Shown: positions 1 to 8,013, numbered from the stretch's first letter. The stretch: DNA of 64,000 bases from Nocardia uniformis NBRC 13702 (GCF_001613345.1 NZ_BDCE01000065.1:1-64000), one strand, 5' to 3'. Notes: a model not told the origin generated them from the sequence alone. Numbers and translations are program-made.

Positions 1-120
1 ACGGGCGATCTCACCCTGAATGTCAGGGCCTTCGGGATCGATGACGATGGGGTCGGTGTGGTTCTGCACGAGAACTCCAATCCGACCGTAAAGCGGCGGA
101 CGGGAGCTTGCGATCCACCC
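1..120 (-). pseudogene. possible gene fragment running off the left edge
   Basis: Reading the minus strand, an open frame of 40 residues reaches the window edge and has a coding-like composition (it contains LYGRIGVLVQNHTDP and IVIDPEGPD). Just upstream, the coding-like text switches frame (RYKRLPRALEAEGVD at about 120-165), so this looks like a frameshifted or decayed gene whose 3' part lies outside. I do not recognise the family. Confidence 0.25.
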
Positions 121-165
121 CCTCGGCCTCCAGGGCCCTGGGCAACCGCTTATACCGTTGCCTCT

Positions 166-525
166 CTATCCTTTTCGGAGCAGTTGTCACGTCGAGCGGT
201 CGCGCGCAGATTGACGCAACAGCACAATGATTTTCACGAGATGAGAGCCATTTGACTGGAGCCCACAACACATTTCGGCATTGCTCTGGAGGCCCCGTCA
301 CGCCCAACAACACAAGAACGACCGCAACCGATACCCCAGCGCTCACGAAGACGCCCCTGGCAGGCGTTGACCGCCCCGCCGTGGCGTTACCGCCAGCAAA
401 CTGGCTCAGGTCGCACCCGTTGCCGAAATCGACAGCCAGACAATCCTCGACAACTGGTCAGCCAGCCTGTCGCTGCCTCGCGAAACTATAGCCACACGGC
501 ACAACTGCATGGCTACGATCGCATC
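166..525. other. stretch without a recognisable gene
   Basis: Frames here are short, rich in Arg, Pro and Thr, and lack ribosome-binding sites. I see no gene or clear hairpin. It separates the left-edge fragment from the small membrane protein at 526. Confidence 0.4.
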
Positions 526-1059
526 ATGAGGATCAACATCGCCGCGGTGCTCGGTCTTGTCGTCGCGACCAGCGTGGCGCTGAGCGAGCTGGTCTGGCAA
601 TGGGGTCCGGCGTGGTTCCATCAGGCGAGCACCGGACTAATCGTCCTGGGATGCATCGTCGGACTGCTGGTTCCTGCCGGACTGTGGCTGCGTGATGACC
701 GCGCGGGCGGTCCCCCGATCGGCATGATCGGGATGTATCTCGGTGGCGCGGGGATGGTCGGCTTCATCGTTGTCAGTCAGATCCGGCTGTCGGAACCCTG
801 GCAATCGACTGCGAGCATGGCGTCCACCGGGATGTTCTTCATCGGCATGGCGATCGTTGCGATCAATGAAGCCGGGAAGCAACCAGGGGCGGATACGGAA
901 AGTGTTGGAGCACAGATCATGTCGCTGCTGCTGAGGAAGCTCCGCGCAGAGGCGAGACCGCTCGACCGTTCACTTCCCTTGAACGCGCCGGTCGGCACCC
1001 ACCTGGCGACTCTGGCCCAGCGAACCGACACTGTGTTTCAGCTTTTCCCGCCGCGCTGA
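526..1059 (+). CDS. small four-helix membrane protein, unknown
   Basis: A 177-residue protein of unknown function. Four hydrophobic segments can be read (about residues 3-26, 37-58, 66-90, 98-115), then a charged tail of about 55 residues. The frame is open upstream to 367, but that part is Arg/Gln-rich and hydrophilic, so I start at the ATG immediately before the first hydrophobic segment; no clear ribosome-binding site decides it. It converges on the caspase gene with only 7 bp between the stops, so it may be unrelated to that system. Nothing indicates a partner or substrate. Confidence 0.5.
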   Translation: MRINIAAVLGLVVATSVALSELVWQWGPAWFHQASTGLIVLGCIVGLLVPAGLWLRDDRAGGPPIGMIGMYLGGAGMVGFIVVSQIRLSEPWQSTASMASTGMFFIGMAIVAINEAGKQPGADTESVGAQIMSLLLRKLRAEARPLDRSLPLNAPVGTHLATLAQRTDTVFQLFPPR

Positions 1060-1066
1060 ACGACAA

Positions 1067-2452
1067 TCACATCACACTCAGAGCCAGCCGAACCTTCTTC
1101 TGGACACGACGACTGAGTCCGCGCTCGCGCAGAATGCCTTGCGCGATGTAGTGCGCCGGGTCGGGGCGGCCAATCGCACCGAGTTCCTGAACAGCGCGAA
1201 TTCGAAGGTCGATGTGCAGGCCGATCTGTGCGAGCATTGCCGCCACAAGGAGGCCCCACATACGATCCGGATCACCCGTGATGTCGGAGATGTCCCAGCG
1301 GACGGCCCAGTCACCGATATCCGATCGATGCGCTGCCGCAACGAATTCCCGCATCTGCCGCAATGCCTCGGCACCACGATGACCGCCGACTATACCCTCC
1401 ATGATCGCGACCGCCACGACCTCGGAACCACACCGGGAGATCTCGGGTAGGCACCTGAGCCGAATGAGCAAGGGCACGTCAGGATCCCGCGCCAATTCGG
1501 TCAGCTCATGTGTCGCAACAGTATCCGCGGCAGCCTGGTCGGCAAGGTCGAGCATGGCGGTCAGGCGTGTGTCGAAGTCGATCCGTGCGTCAGCGGCGAT
1601 CTTCCGCAATGCCTCCGGCTGACGGTGGTCGCCGCGGAGTCGCTGTAGATGTGGAGCATTCGGAAAGAGCGGGATACCGGCGACATCGCCCTCGCGCTGG
1701 TCGGGAGAGTGCACCTCCGGCCGCGGCGGATCGTCAGGCAGATCGGATAGCCGCTGCCAGGCCAGCTCGCTGATTCGGCGAAGAGTCAGGTGGCTCGACA
1801 GCTCAGGGTCACCGGTCGCCAGCACGTCCAGGATCGCTTGCCCGAATCGTGTTCCCGCGCCGGACGGATCCAATCGTGCGGGAGATTTCGCATCTGCGGC
1901 ACAGAGCAGCGCGACACCTCGCGGCCCCGTTCGGACAGCAGCCTGCAGCGCCACCGATGTGAGGCTTCTCGATTGGAAGTGCTTCGCGGCCTCGCCCGCG
2001 AAGCAAGCGTCCAATATGCAGATTCGCATGCTTTCAGGAGCGGCGGCGCGAAGGAGCCCGGCGATATCGGTGACGCCCAAAGTGGAGGTAGACATCAGTG
2101 GTTCGTGTGACGATCGCACCAGCAACGAGTACTCGGACTGTCTGATCGTCGGGTCACCGTGGCCGACATAGATGAACAGGATAAACAGCCCACGTCCGCG
2201 CTTGGTCCCCAGTCGGCCGGATTCTGTTTCGATGAATGAATGGATCCGACCGAGTTGCCCGGACGCGCTGTCCTCGCTGTCGAATAGCGACAGCACTTGT
2301 CCGGGAGAAAGTCTCAGCCCTCGAGGACTATGCAGGTAGGTTTGCAGACGCATCGCCGTGTCGGCGAACCCAGGCGAGTCCTGCACGTTGACCAGGTGCG
2401 GCCACGACTGCGCACCGCACAGGATGGCTATCGTATGGGACGCCGACAACAA
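1067..2452 (-). CDS. caspase-like (C14) peptidase with C-terminal helical repeats
   Basis: A 461-residue protein with an N-terminal caspase-hemoglobinase domain (about residues 1-260). The catalytic dyad is visible: His98 in IYVGHGD and Cys150 in ILDACFAG. The later signature seen in actinobacterial members is also present: GVALLCAADAKSPA, then GTRFGQAILDVLATG, then IPLFPN. Residues about 270-461 are Ala/Leu/Arg-rich and helical, like HEAT-type repeats. There is no NTPase, signal peptide or membrane segment. It is the last gene of a three-gene operon, 10 bp after the EACC1-like gene; the apparent start is TTG. In such conflict systems the caspase is the effector protease; its substrate here is unknown. 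Domain call strong, biological role inferred. Confidence 0.85.
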   Translation of the reverse strand: MLSASHTIAILCGAQSWPHLVNVQDSPGFADTAMRLQTYLHSPRGLRLSPGQVLSLFDSEDSASGQLGRIHSFIETESGRLGTKRGRGLFILFIYVGHGDPTIRQSEYSLLVRSSHEPLMSTSTLGVTDIAGLLRAAAPESMRICILDACFAGEAAKHFQSRSLTSVALQAAVRTGPRGVALLCAADAKSPARLDPSGAGTRFGQAILDVLATGDPELSSHLTLRRISELAWQRLSDLPDDPPRPEVHSPDQREGDVAGIPLFPNAPHLQRLRGDHRQPEALRKIAADARIDFDTRLTAMLDLADQAAADTVATHELTELARDPDVPLLIRLRCLPEISRCGSEVVAVAIMEGIVGGHRGAEALRQMREFVAAAHRSDIGDWAVRWDISDITGDPDRMWGLLVAAMLAQIGLHIDLRIRAVQELGAIGRPDPAHYIAQGILRERGLSRRVQKKVRLALSVM

Positions 2453-2462
2453 GGGAGTCCGC

Positions 2463-2813
2463 TCAATTCTCTAGGAAGTCGCGCAGCGCACGTTCTTTTC
2501 GCGCGTCGAGCGGGCCTTTCAGGACAATCTTGGTCCCCACGCCGTGGGCGTCCTTGCGCTCCATGACCAGTTCGTTCTTGTGCCTGAGCGCCAACCACTT
2601 CGATACTTCCCGTACCACGACCATCACCACCGGTGAGCTCATCACAATCAATAGCGTCGCTCCCAGATCTTGAGTGTGAGGGTCCAGGCGGAGGCGCCGA
2701 GTTTCCAGGTCAGCGGCGATGTCGATGAGGTGTTTGTCGAGATCCGCGCACGCCTGGTTCGCCTCTACCGGATCAATGGAGGGGAACGAGCACGCGATCA
2801 TCAACTCGGTCAT
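2463..2813 (-). CDS. EACC1-like effector-associated membrane component
   Basis: A 116-residue protein. It has a short N-terminal region containing DLETRRLRLDP, one hydrophobic segment (about residues 50-70, LGATLLIVMSSPVVMVVVRE), and a C-terminal basic/beta part with KWLALRHKNELV and GTKIVLKG. This matches my memory of effector-associated constant component 1 (EACC1), a small membrane protein encoded next to caspase or trypsin effectors in actinobacterial conflict systems. A ribosome-binding site AGGGAG lies 5 bp before the ATG. It is 13 bp after the zinc-ribbon gene and 10 bp before the caspase. It probably tethers or scaffolds the effector at the membrane (inference). Confidence 0.7.
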   Translation of the reverse strand: MTELMIACSFPSIDPVEANQACADLDKHLIDIAADLETRRLRLDPHTQDLGATLLIVMSSPVVMVVVREVSKWLALRHKNELVMERKDAHGVGTKIVLKGPLDARKERALRDFLEN

Positions 2814-2826
2814 AGATACTCCCTAG

Positions 2827-3807
2827 CTAGATACCAACCGACCGGACAACTTTACGAATTTCATATGCCGACAGGGCAATTGACGCCATGGGACCGAGGA
2901 ATGCCACCAAGATTCCGACGGCGATCGGGAAGGACGGATTTAATCCGCCGCCAACGGTTTTGACGGCGGTATTGATCAGGCTCCATAACGAAGACAGCAG
3001 GATCACCAACGCGGGCAAGGCCGGATGGGCTTCGCCGAGACGGAACTGGTCCGCGGCGGCCAAGCGGAGGGTGTTGACGAACGCGGCGATTATCAGGCCC
3101 AGGAAGGGCACGATCAAACACGCTGCGCCGCTGCTCCCCCCGATCGCACCCAGTATCCCCAAGAAGATCCCAATCGCCATCGCAGGACCACCGAGCCGTC
3201 GGATGAACCAATACTTGTCGACCTGGGCGCGTGAAGTCGGTCTGAACAGGGACACGGCAGCCAGCAGCACGACGGTGGCCGTCGAGATCAGGAAGATTCG
3301 CATCACCGAACCAGTGAACGAACCGAGGATGTCGTCGATGTCGAACGATTCGAGAGACCAGTACATGTAGGTGGCGAACAGGATTGCGATGCCGACCATG
3401 GTCACCACGCTGGAGATCCGCTGATACACCCGCCCTGTTCGACTCCGCATCGCCCAGGCCGCCCAACGCCATCCGTACCGGTGCTGATTGAGGAACAGAT
3501 CCTTGATGCCGGTGGGAACGAGGCCCACCTGCGCCTCGGCGGAGGGATTCCAGCCTGTGGCTGCGGGGTTGGGCCGCGGCGGCGGCTGTTGCGGCCGGAA
3601 CCACACGCCGCAGTGCGTGCATCCGTTCGCGCCCACAAGCACCGGACCACCGCATCGACCGCATCGAGTGATCTGCGGACCACCATGCATGTGAAAACCC
3701 CACTTCTCGATATCTCGACCCCGTGCCCGGCGCGCGACTTCTGCTTCCGAGAAGTGCTCGAGCATGTCGGTGGTGCGGAAAGTGCTGTGCTTGCCACCGC
3801 AACTCAC
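2827..3807 (-). CDS. zinc-ribbon multi-spanning membrane protein
   Basis: A 326-residue first gene of the caspase/EACC1 operon. Residues about 49-67 hold a zinc ribbon with two CxxC knuckles (CGRCGG and CTHCG). A Pro-rich linker follows, then hydrophobic segments, probably six, from about residue 135 to the end. The start is uncertain: the GTG used here has no clear ribosome-binding site, and ATGs at MLEHF and MHGGP are alternatives that keep the zinc ribbon. The protein resembles no transporter I know. Its place suggests a membrane sensor or anchor for the caspase module, transcribed from the conserved promoter at 3825-3893. Confidence 0.65.
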   Translation of the reverse strand: MSCGGKHSTFRTTDMLEHFSEAEVARRARGRDIEKWGFHMHGGPQITRCGRCGGPVLVGANGCTHCGVWFRPQQPPPRPNPAATGWNPSAEAQVGLVPTGIKDLFLNQHRYGWRWAAWAMRSRTGRVYQRISSVVTMVGIAILFATYMYWSLESFDIDDILGSFTGSVMRIFLISTATVVLLAAVSLFRPTSRAQVDKYWFIRRLGGPAMAIGIFLGILGAIGGSSGAACLIVPFLGLIIAAFVNTLRLAAADQFRLGEAHPALPALVILLSSLWSLINTAVKTVGGGLNPSFPIAVGILVAFLGPMASIALSAYEIRKVVRSVGI

Positions 3808-3824
3808 ATGATCGGCGGGGCTGT

Positions 3825-3893
3825 TTCAGGGTATGAGCAGGTCACTGGTGTGAACCACGCAGAATGCGCAAGCTTGTCGCCAGTTTGCGCACG
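3825..3893 (-). promoter_or_regulatory. promoter/operator copy A, upstream of the zinc-ribbon/EACC1/caspase operon
   Basis: Two TGCGCA boxes lie exactly 21 bp apart (3865-3870 and 3886-3891). They are followed, 13 bp after the conserved TGCGCATTCTGCG block and towards the gene, by TGACCTGCTCATA and then CTGAA. The same elements with the same spacing recur at 6955-7024 before the radical SAM operon. Two-turn spacing of direct half-sites fits binding by an AraC-type regulator. Confidence 0.6.
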
Positions 3894-3934
3894 GGATAGG
3901 GCGAACCGGCCATATCGGCGAGGAGTAGTCGAAC

Positions 3935-4902
3935 TCAGCGCAAGGAGGATCGCTGTCTGCGCACCTGAGCGGGGGGCTTGCCGAAATGGCGGCTGAAGGT
4001 GCGGTTGAAGGTACTGAGCGTATCGAAGCCGCATGCGTAGGCGATATCGCTGATACTTGCGGTTTCATAGGGATCGATCAACCGGCGATACGCGCGCCCG
4101 GCCCGCGTATCGGCGATGAGACGCGCGGGCGCTGGCGCCCCGACGGTGTGCAAGGCGTATTCCAGTTGTCGCCGCGAACAACCGAGGTCCCCGGCGACAG
4201 AACTCGGTGTCAGTCGCGGATCGTCGCTGCGTTCGGCGATATGAGCATGCGCGGCCCGCGCCCGCGTCGCGAATCGGGTTTCTTCGTCTGAACTCTGCTC
4301 GTGCAGTGAGAGATTCAGCAGTTCCATCAATCGAGAGTTGATCGCTGTGAATTCCGAGCCGGACAATGCACCCGCGTAGTCGGACACGGTGCGTAACAGG
4401 GCCAGTGCCGCCGCGACGGAGGCTCGCTCCGAATTCAGGAGCAGTGGCATCCCGGCCCGAAACGCCTTGGTCGGCATATATTCCTCGGGAATATTCGCTG
4501 CCCAGACCCGGGCGTGGGTGCGGGTTGACACGCACATCGCCCGGCCCATGTCCACCAGGCCGATCTGACCGTCGGCAACCCGAATCTCGTTGTCGCCGTG
4601 GCTGAGTAGGACGTCACTGCCATGCGGCACGATGATCCGGCCGGTGCGGTCGTCGTCGCAGTGGGCCTGCCGCCGAGTCCTGGAGTAGTCGGCCGCGCCG
4701 GCGGTGAAGTCGACGAGTTGGAAATCGCCGCCGCGCTGGACACTCATGGTTCCGGTGAACTGTTGGGGGCTTGCGAAATCACAGCTCAGCTCCCCCTGGT
4801 TGGTTCAGCAGTCCCGTGCGTGATCCAGTAGTCGATCCGGTCGGTATTCGAGACAAGGGGGGTATCCACATCCACTGCCACTGCCTCGTACCCAGCGCCC
4901 AT
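3935..4902 (-). pseudogene. AraC-family regulator, frameshifted (paralogue of 7057-8013)
   Basis: The frame from 4747 to 3935 encodes most of an AraC regulator: a ligand-sensing N-terminal domain and a C-terminal double helix-turn-helix with CGFDTLSTFNRTFSRHFGKP near the end. The expected first 50 residues lie in another frame (4902 to about 4800, with VDVDTPLVSNTDRIDYWITH) that stops about where the second frame begins (NQGELSCDFASPQQF). The intact paralogue at 7057-8013 reads through both segments in one frame, so a single indel near 4790-4806 breaks this copy. A shorter protein from the ATG at 4747 could still carry the DNA-binding domain. A sequencing error cannot be excluded. Confidence 0.75.
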
Positions 4903-5042
4903 TGCGGCCCCCACACGCGAATCCAGAAAGTCTGCGCGACATGCACGGAGCTGGGCCCCTGCTACCTCATCATAGCCGACAGCATCGTCTTGATTTCGTG
5001 AAAAACCTTGAACTTCAAGGGCTTCGACATTCCAATAGTTGT

Positions 5043-5171
5043 TCAAACCAACATGACCGGACTACCCGCCAGGGCACTCGGGAAGGCCACACTGCCTCCG
5101 ACGATCCACGGGATGCCGTTCCCGCCCGCGATGATCGGGCCGGCACTGGCCATGGGCTGGGTTCGCCGCAT
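5043..5171 (-). CDS. possible 42-residue peptide, Gly/Pro/Ala-rich
   Basis: A short open frame downstream of the radical SAM/dioxygenase operon on the same strand. After a basic start (MRRTQP) it becomes hydrophobic and Gly-rich (GPIIAGGNGIPWIVGG) and ends SPVMLV. There is no good ribosome-binding site. The frame upstream of its ATG also looks coding (RIAVEDVRIPD, then TGA overlapping the ATG), so it may be part of a decayed gene and not a separate peptide. It is listed because it is one of two candidate small products beside a peptide-modifying type enzyme pair. Confidence 0.2.
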   Translation of the reverse strand: MRRTQPMASAGPIIAGGNGIPWIVGGSVAFPSALAGSPVMLV

Positions 5172-5225
5172 TCAGTCCGGTATCCGCACGTCCTCCACAG
5201 CGATTCGCGGTAAAGGCGTGCGGTT

Positions 5226-5318
5226 TCAATCCGGTCCGGAATCAGCGCACGAAGCGGACAGTGTCGTGCCGGTGAGGATCAGAATCGCGACGGCTGCCGT
5301 CCGGATCCGGGTTTTCAT
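5226..5318 (-). CDS. 30-residue secreted-type peptide or lipoprotein stub
   Basis: An ATG preceded by GGGGAG at 8 bp opens a 30-residue frame: a basic start (MKTRIR), a hydrophobic core (AAVAILILTGTTL), then SASCAD and a stop four residues later. It looks like a signal peptide, possibly of lipoprotein type, with almost no mature part. Either it is a genuine tiny secreted peptide or the 5' stub of a frameshifted gene, since coding-like text continues in another frame. It lies 90 bp after the dioxygenase gene, beyond a hairpin. Confidence 0.4.
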   Translation of the reverse strand: MKTRIRTAAVAILILTGTTLSASCADSGPD

Positions 5319-5368
5319 TGTGGTTTCTCCCCGAGAAATGGTGCGCAGGAGGCCAGGGCTCAGATGTT

Positions 5369-5401
5369 GTGTGCCGCCCACCCCTCGACCGGGCGGCACA
5401 C
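5369..5401 (-). terminator. hairpin after the radical SAM/dioxygenase operon
   Basis: Perfect 11-bp inverted repeat GTGTGCCGCCC / GGGCGGCACAC with an 11-nt loop, beginning 7 bp after the dioxygenase stop. There is no T tract, as is common in actinobacterial terminators. Confidence 0.55.
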
Positions 5402-5407
5402 GATCCA

Positions 5408-5989
5408 TTACGTGTAGTAGCGGCCGACAAGGACAATGCGACTGGGCGAGGGATCCTCTGCGGAAGCGAACAGTGGCGTGGTGTGGTGTTCGATTCGGGT
5501 TGCTTCGAAAACCACTGCGTCGCCGGCGGAGAGGAAGAGTTCTGTCCCCGCAATCACAAGGGATCCGCCTTGGTATTGAGTGCGCACGGATTTCAAACAG
5601 ACAAGCAGCTGAACAGTTCCGTACCGGTCGCGATGTGGGTTGATGTACTCGCCGGCGCCGTAGTGGGATGTCCAGCACATCAGGGTGTTGATCGTGACGG
5701 GACCGACCAACGCTTGAATCAGGCGAATGAGCTTCGGATGCCGGAAGAAGTCGTAGCCGGGATCCAAGGCTACGAGTTCCTGTTCCTCCCACGACACATT
5801 CTCGAGTCCGCATCGCACACGCCTCGGGAGGTTTCCGTCCGTTGATTCCAGCAGGTACGCGGCCTGGTCCGGGCGAATCAACCCCGGTAGGTGAACGAAG
5901 CGTTGTGCCGTGAACAGGGAGATCAATTCAGGCAGGTCGGCATATCGCACGACGAGTTGGTCCTCGGACTGGAGAATGCGCTCCCTCAT
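5408..5989 (-). CDS. 2-oxoglutarate/Fe(II)-type dioxygenase
   Basis: A 193-residue protein with the fold signature of prolyl-hydroxylase-like dioxygenases. The iron ligands are His119 and Asp121 (NPHRDRYG) and a distal His168 or His169 (ATRIEHHTTPL); a candidate 2-oxoglutarate-binding Arg184 lies in RIVLVGRYY. Such enzymes hydroxylate or otherwise oxidise peptides or small molecules with O2 and 2-oxoglutarate. The ATG has GAGGTG 5 bp upstream. It follows the radical SAM gene by 36 bp and is surely co-transcribed with it, which suggests that both act on one substrate. The substrate is unknown. Confidence 0.75.
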   Translation of the reverse strand: MRERILQSEDQLVVRYADLPELISLFTAQRFVHLPGLIRPDQAAYLLESTDGNLPRRVRCGLENVSWEEQELVALDPGYDFFRHPKLIRLIQALVGPVTINTLMCWTSHYGAGEYINPHRDRYGTVQLLVCLKSVRTQYQGGSLVIAGTELFLSAGDAVVFEATRIEHHTTPLFASAEDPSPSRIVLVGRYYT

Positions 5990-6025
5990 CCCATCACCTC
6001 ACCCCGGTCGGTTCCCTGACGTCTA

Positions 6026-6913
6026 TCACTTGAAGGGGTTACAGATGAGACCAGGCGCACAGCGCGGCCCGCAGCCAGGGTGGCAGACCGGATTGCAATT
6101 CGGATCACAACTCCCGTCCCGGTGACGCTGATTCGCTGCGGTGGCGTTCCCGATGGCGGTCCTCGCGGTCGCCAGCTGGGGGCTGTCGATAACCTGTCGC
6201 AGGCTGGACTCCAGCACGTCACCCACCCGGAGGGACCGGGTGAAGACGCACGGGCGCACCGCGCCATCGGGATACACGGCAAGGACATCGCCGGCGCATT
6301 GTCCGCATAATTCCTCGAGCGGCGTATCGACATCTGTATTCGCCCGCCCCGCGCGGCGAACATGATCGATATCGATGTTTTCGACTCCCAGGTCAGCCAG
6401 GAGTTGGCGGGCTTCGTCGATCCGCTGATCCTCGAGCACCGACACGATGCCGACCCGAACCGGAATACCCAGTTCGATTGCCTTGCTGATGTTCTCAGTG
6501 GTCCGTTTGTGTGCCAAGGCATTTCCGGTGATCAGCCGATGCTGTTCGGGCTGGTCCGAGTAGTAGCTCGTCGCCAGACGGACCTTGTACTCGACCAGCG
6601 TGTCCCAGATGTCGGCACGGATGCGGACCAGATTCGAGTACACCTCGGTGGCGATCCCACGCGACGAGGCGTACCCGATGAGTTTCGGCAACGCGGGGTG
6701 CAATGTCGGTTCGCCGCCAATGAACTGGATTTCCCGGACACCGATATCAGCGGCATCGTCGATGACCGACAGCCAGTCACTCGTCGTCATCGTGCCATGC
6801 GATTTCGTGGGTCCGCTGTCGGCGTAGCAGTGTGTACAGCTGAGCTGGCAGCGCTCGGTCAGTTCCAACCAGAGGAATGTTGCGCCCTGCCTTGATGATT
6901 CGACCGTAGTCAC
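6026..6913 (-). CDS. radical SAM/SPASM-type enzyme with Cys-rich tail
   Basis: A 295-residue radical SAM enzyme. The cluster motif CQLSCTHC gives Cys22, Cys26 and Cys29, followed by GGEPTL. A SPASM-like C-terminal region carries ELCGQCAG and PDGAVRPC and then a very Cys/Pro-rich tail (CDPNCNPVCHPGCGPRC) that would hold auxiliary iron-sulfur clusters. Enzymes of this type often modify ribosomal peptides or, less often, other metabolites. I chose the GTG at 6913, which has AGGGAG 9 bp upstream; an in-frame TTG at 6922 touches the same site. It is first in the operon with the dioxygenase, behind promoter copy B and the intact AraC gene. Confidence 0.8.
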   Translation of the reverse strand: MTTVESSRQGATFLWLELTERCQLSCTHCYADSGPTKSHGTMTTSDWLSVIDDAADIGVREIQFIGGEPTLHPALPKLIGYASSRGIATEVYSNLVRIRADIWDTLVEYKVRLATSYYSDQPEQHRLITGNALAHKRTTENISKAIELGIPVRVGIVSVLEDQRIDEARQLLADLGVENIDIDHVRRAGRANTDVDTPLEELCGQCAGDVLAVYPDGAVRPCVFTRSLRVGDVLESSLRQVIDSPQLATARTAIGNATAANQRHRDGSCDPNCNPVCHPGCGPRCAPGLICNPFK

Positions 6914-6954
6914 TACGTTCAACTCCCTATTCCACGGATGATCATTCCTAGCAA

Positions 6955-7024
6955 GTTCAGGATATGAGCAGGTCAGAGTGTTATTCTGCGCAGAATGCGC
7001 AGACTCCTCCCCGATTTGCGCACG
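6955..7024 (-). promoter_or_regulatory. promoter/operator copy B, upstream of the radical SAM operon
   Basis: TGCGCA boxes at 6996-7001 and 7017-7022 (21 bp apart), a perfect 14-bp palindrome ATTCTGCGCAGAAT at 6983-6996, then TGACCTGCTCATA 13 bp after the conserved block. It is the same architecture as copy A at 3825-3893. It sits between the stop of the intact AraC gene and the radical SAM start. Confidence 0.6.
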
Positions 7025-7056
7025 AGGGTACGAGTGGGCGATCCCGAATTGCCCGG

Positions 7057-8013
7057 TCAGGACGCGCGCGGTCGCCGTCGACGCACCTCGGTAGGAGATT
7101 TCCCGAAGCGGCGGTCGAAGGTCCGGTGGAAGGTGCTCAGCGAATCGAACCCCGAGGTATAGGCGATCTCGGTAATCGAGGCGCTCTCTTGGGGATCGGT
7201 CAACCTGCGGTACGCACGCGCGGCCCGCGTGTCGGCGATGAGGCGGGCCGGTGCCGACGCTCCGACGCTGCGCAGCGAATACTCGAGTTTCCGCCGCGAA
7301 CAGCCGAGGTGGTCGGCGACCGCATCCGGAGTGAGTCGTGGATCGCTACTGCGCTCGGCGATGTAGGCACGCGCGGCAAGGGCAAGAGCCGCGGATAGGG
7401 ATTGCTCCTCTGCACTCGGCGCGTGCAGTGCGAGATTCAGCAGTTCCATCGTTCGGGCGCTGATCTCAGTGAATTCGTGGCCGGACAGACCGCCCGCGTG
7501 CTCGGAGATAGTGCGCGACAGGGCCAGCACCGCCGCTGTGGAACCACGCTCCCGGCCGAGGAGCAGCGGGGCGTCGTCACAAAACGTATCGCCGGGCACA
7601 TATTCTTCAGGCACACTAATCGCCCAGACACGCGTCTCGGAGGGAATCGATACACACAGCGGACGCCCCATGTCCAGCAGGCCGAGTCGACCACGGGAAA
7701 CCCCAATCTTGTTCTCCCCGTGGCTAATTACGATGTCAGAGCCAAGTGAAACAATGGCCAGCGCGGACCGGTGCCCATCACAGCGGGCTTGCCGACGAGT
7801 TCGGGTGTAGTCGACCGCATCGGCAGTGGCGTCGACGAGCTGGAATCCGCTGCCACGCTGGACGCGCATCGTCCCGGCAAACTGTTGCGGGGTTGCGAAA
7901 CCGAGCCGCAGATCCCCCTGGTTGTTCCGGCTGTGCGTGGCCCAGTAGTCGATCCGATCCGCCTCCGGGACAGTGGATGTATCCACATCCACTGTCTCGT
8001 ACCCAGTGTCCAC
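7057..8013 (-). CDS. AraC-family transcriptional regulator
   Basis: A 318-residue regulator. The N-terminal half is a ligand-sensing domain of the AraC_binding_2 kind (DRIDYWATH near residue 25, MRVQRGSGFQLVD, LLDMGRPLCVSIP). The C-terminal ~100 residues form the double helix-turn-helix, with GCSRRKLEYSL and CGF-type GFDSLSTFHRTFDRRFGKSP. The start is the GTG with GGGAGGG 5 bp upstream; the longer open frame would run through the tRNA-Val gene. It lies just upstream of, and parallel to, the radical SAM operon, whose promoter carries paired half-sites, so it probably controls that operon and perhaps also the caspase operon. Confidence 0.85.
   Translation of the reverse strand: MDTGYETVDVDTSTVPEADRIDYWATHSRNNQGDLRLGFATPQQFAGTMRVQRGSGFQLVDATADAVDYTRTRRQARCDGHRSALAIVSLGSDIVISHGENKIGVSRGRLGLLDMGRPLCVSIPSETRVWAISVPEEYVPGDTFCDDAPLLLGRERGSTAAVLALSRTISEHAGGLSGHEFTEISARTMELLNLALHAPSAEEQSLSAALALAARAYIAERSSDPRLTPDAVADHLGCSRRKLEYSLRSVGASAPARLIADTRAARAYRRLTDPQESASITEIAYTSGFDSLSTFHRTFDRRFGKSPTEVRRRRPRAS

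Noticed and set aside
5008..5643. Plus-strand 211-residue frame opposite the small peptides
   Set aside because: No ribosome-binding site, Arg-rich C-terminal half that is antisense to the dioxygenase, and no domain. The minus-strand dioxygenase is clear.
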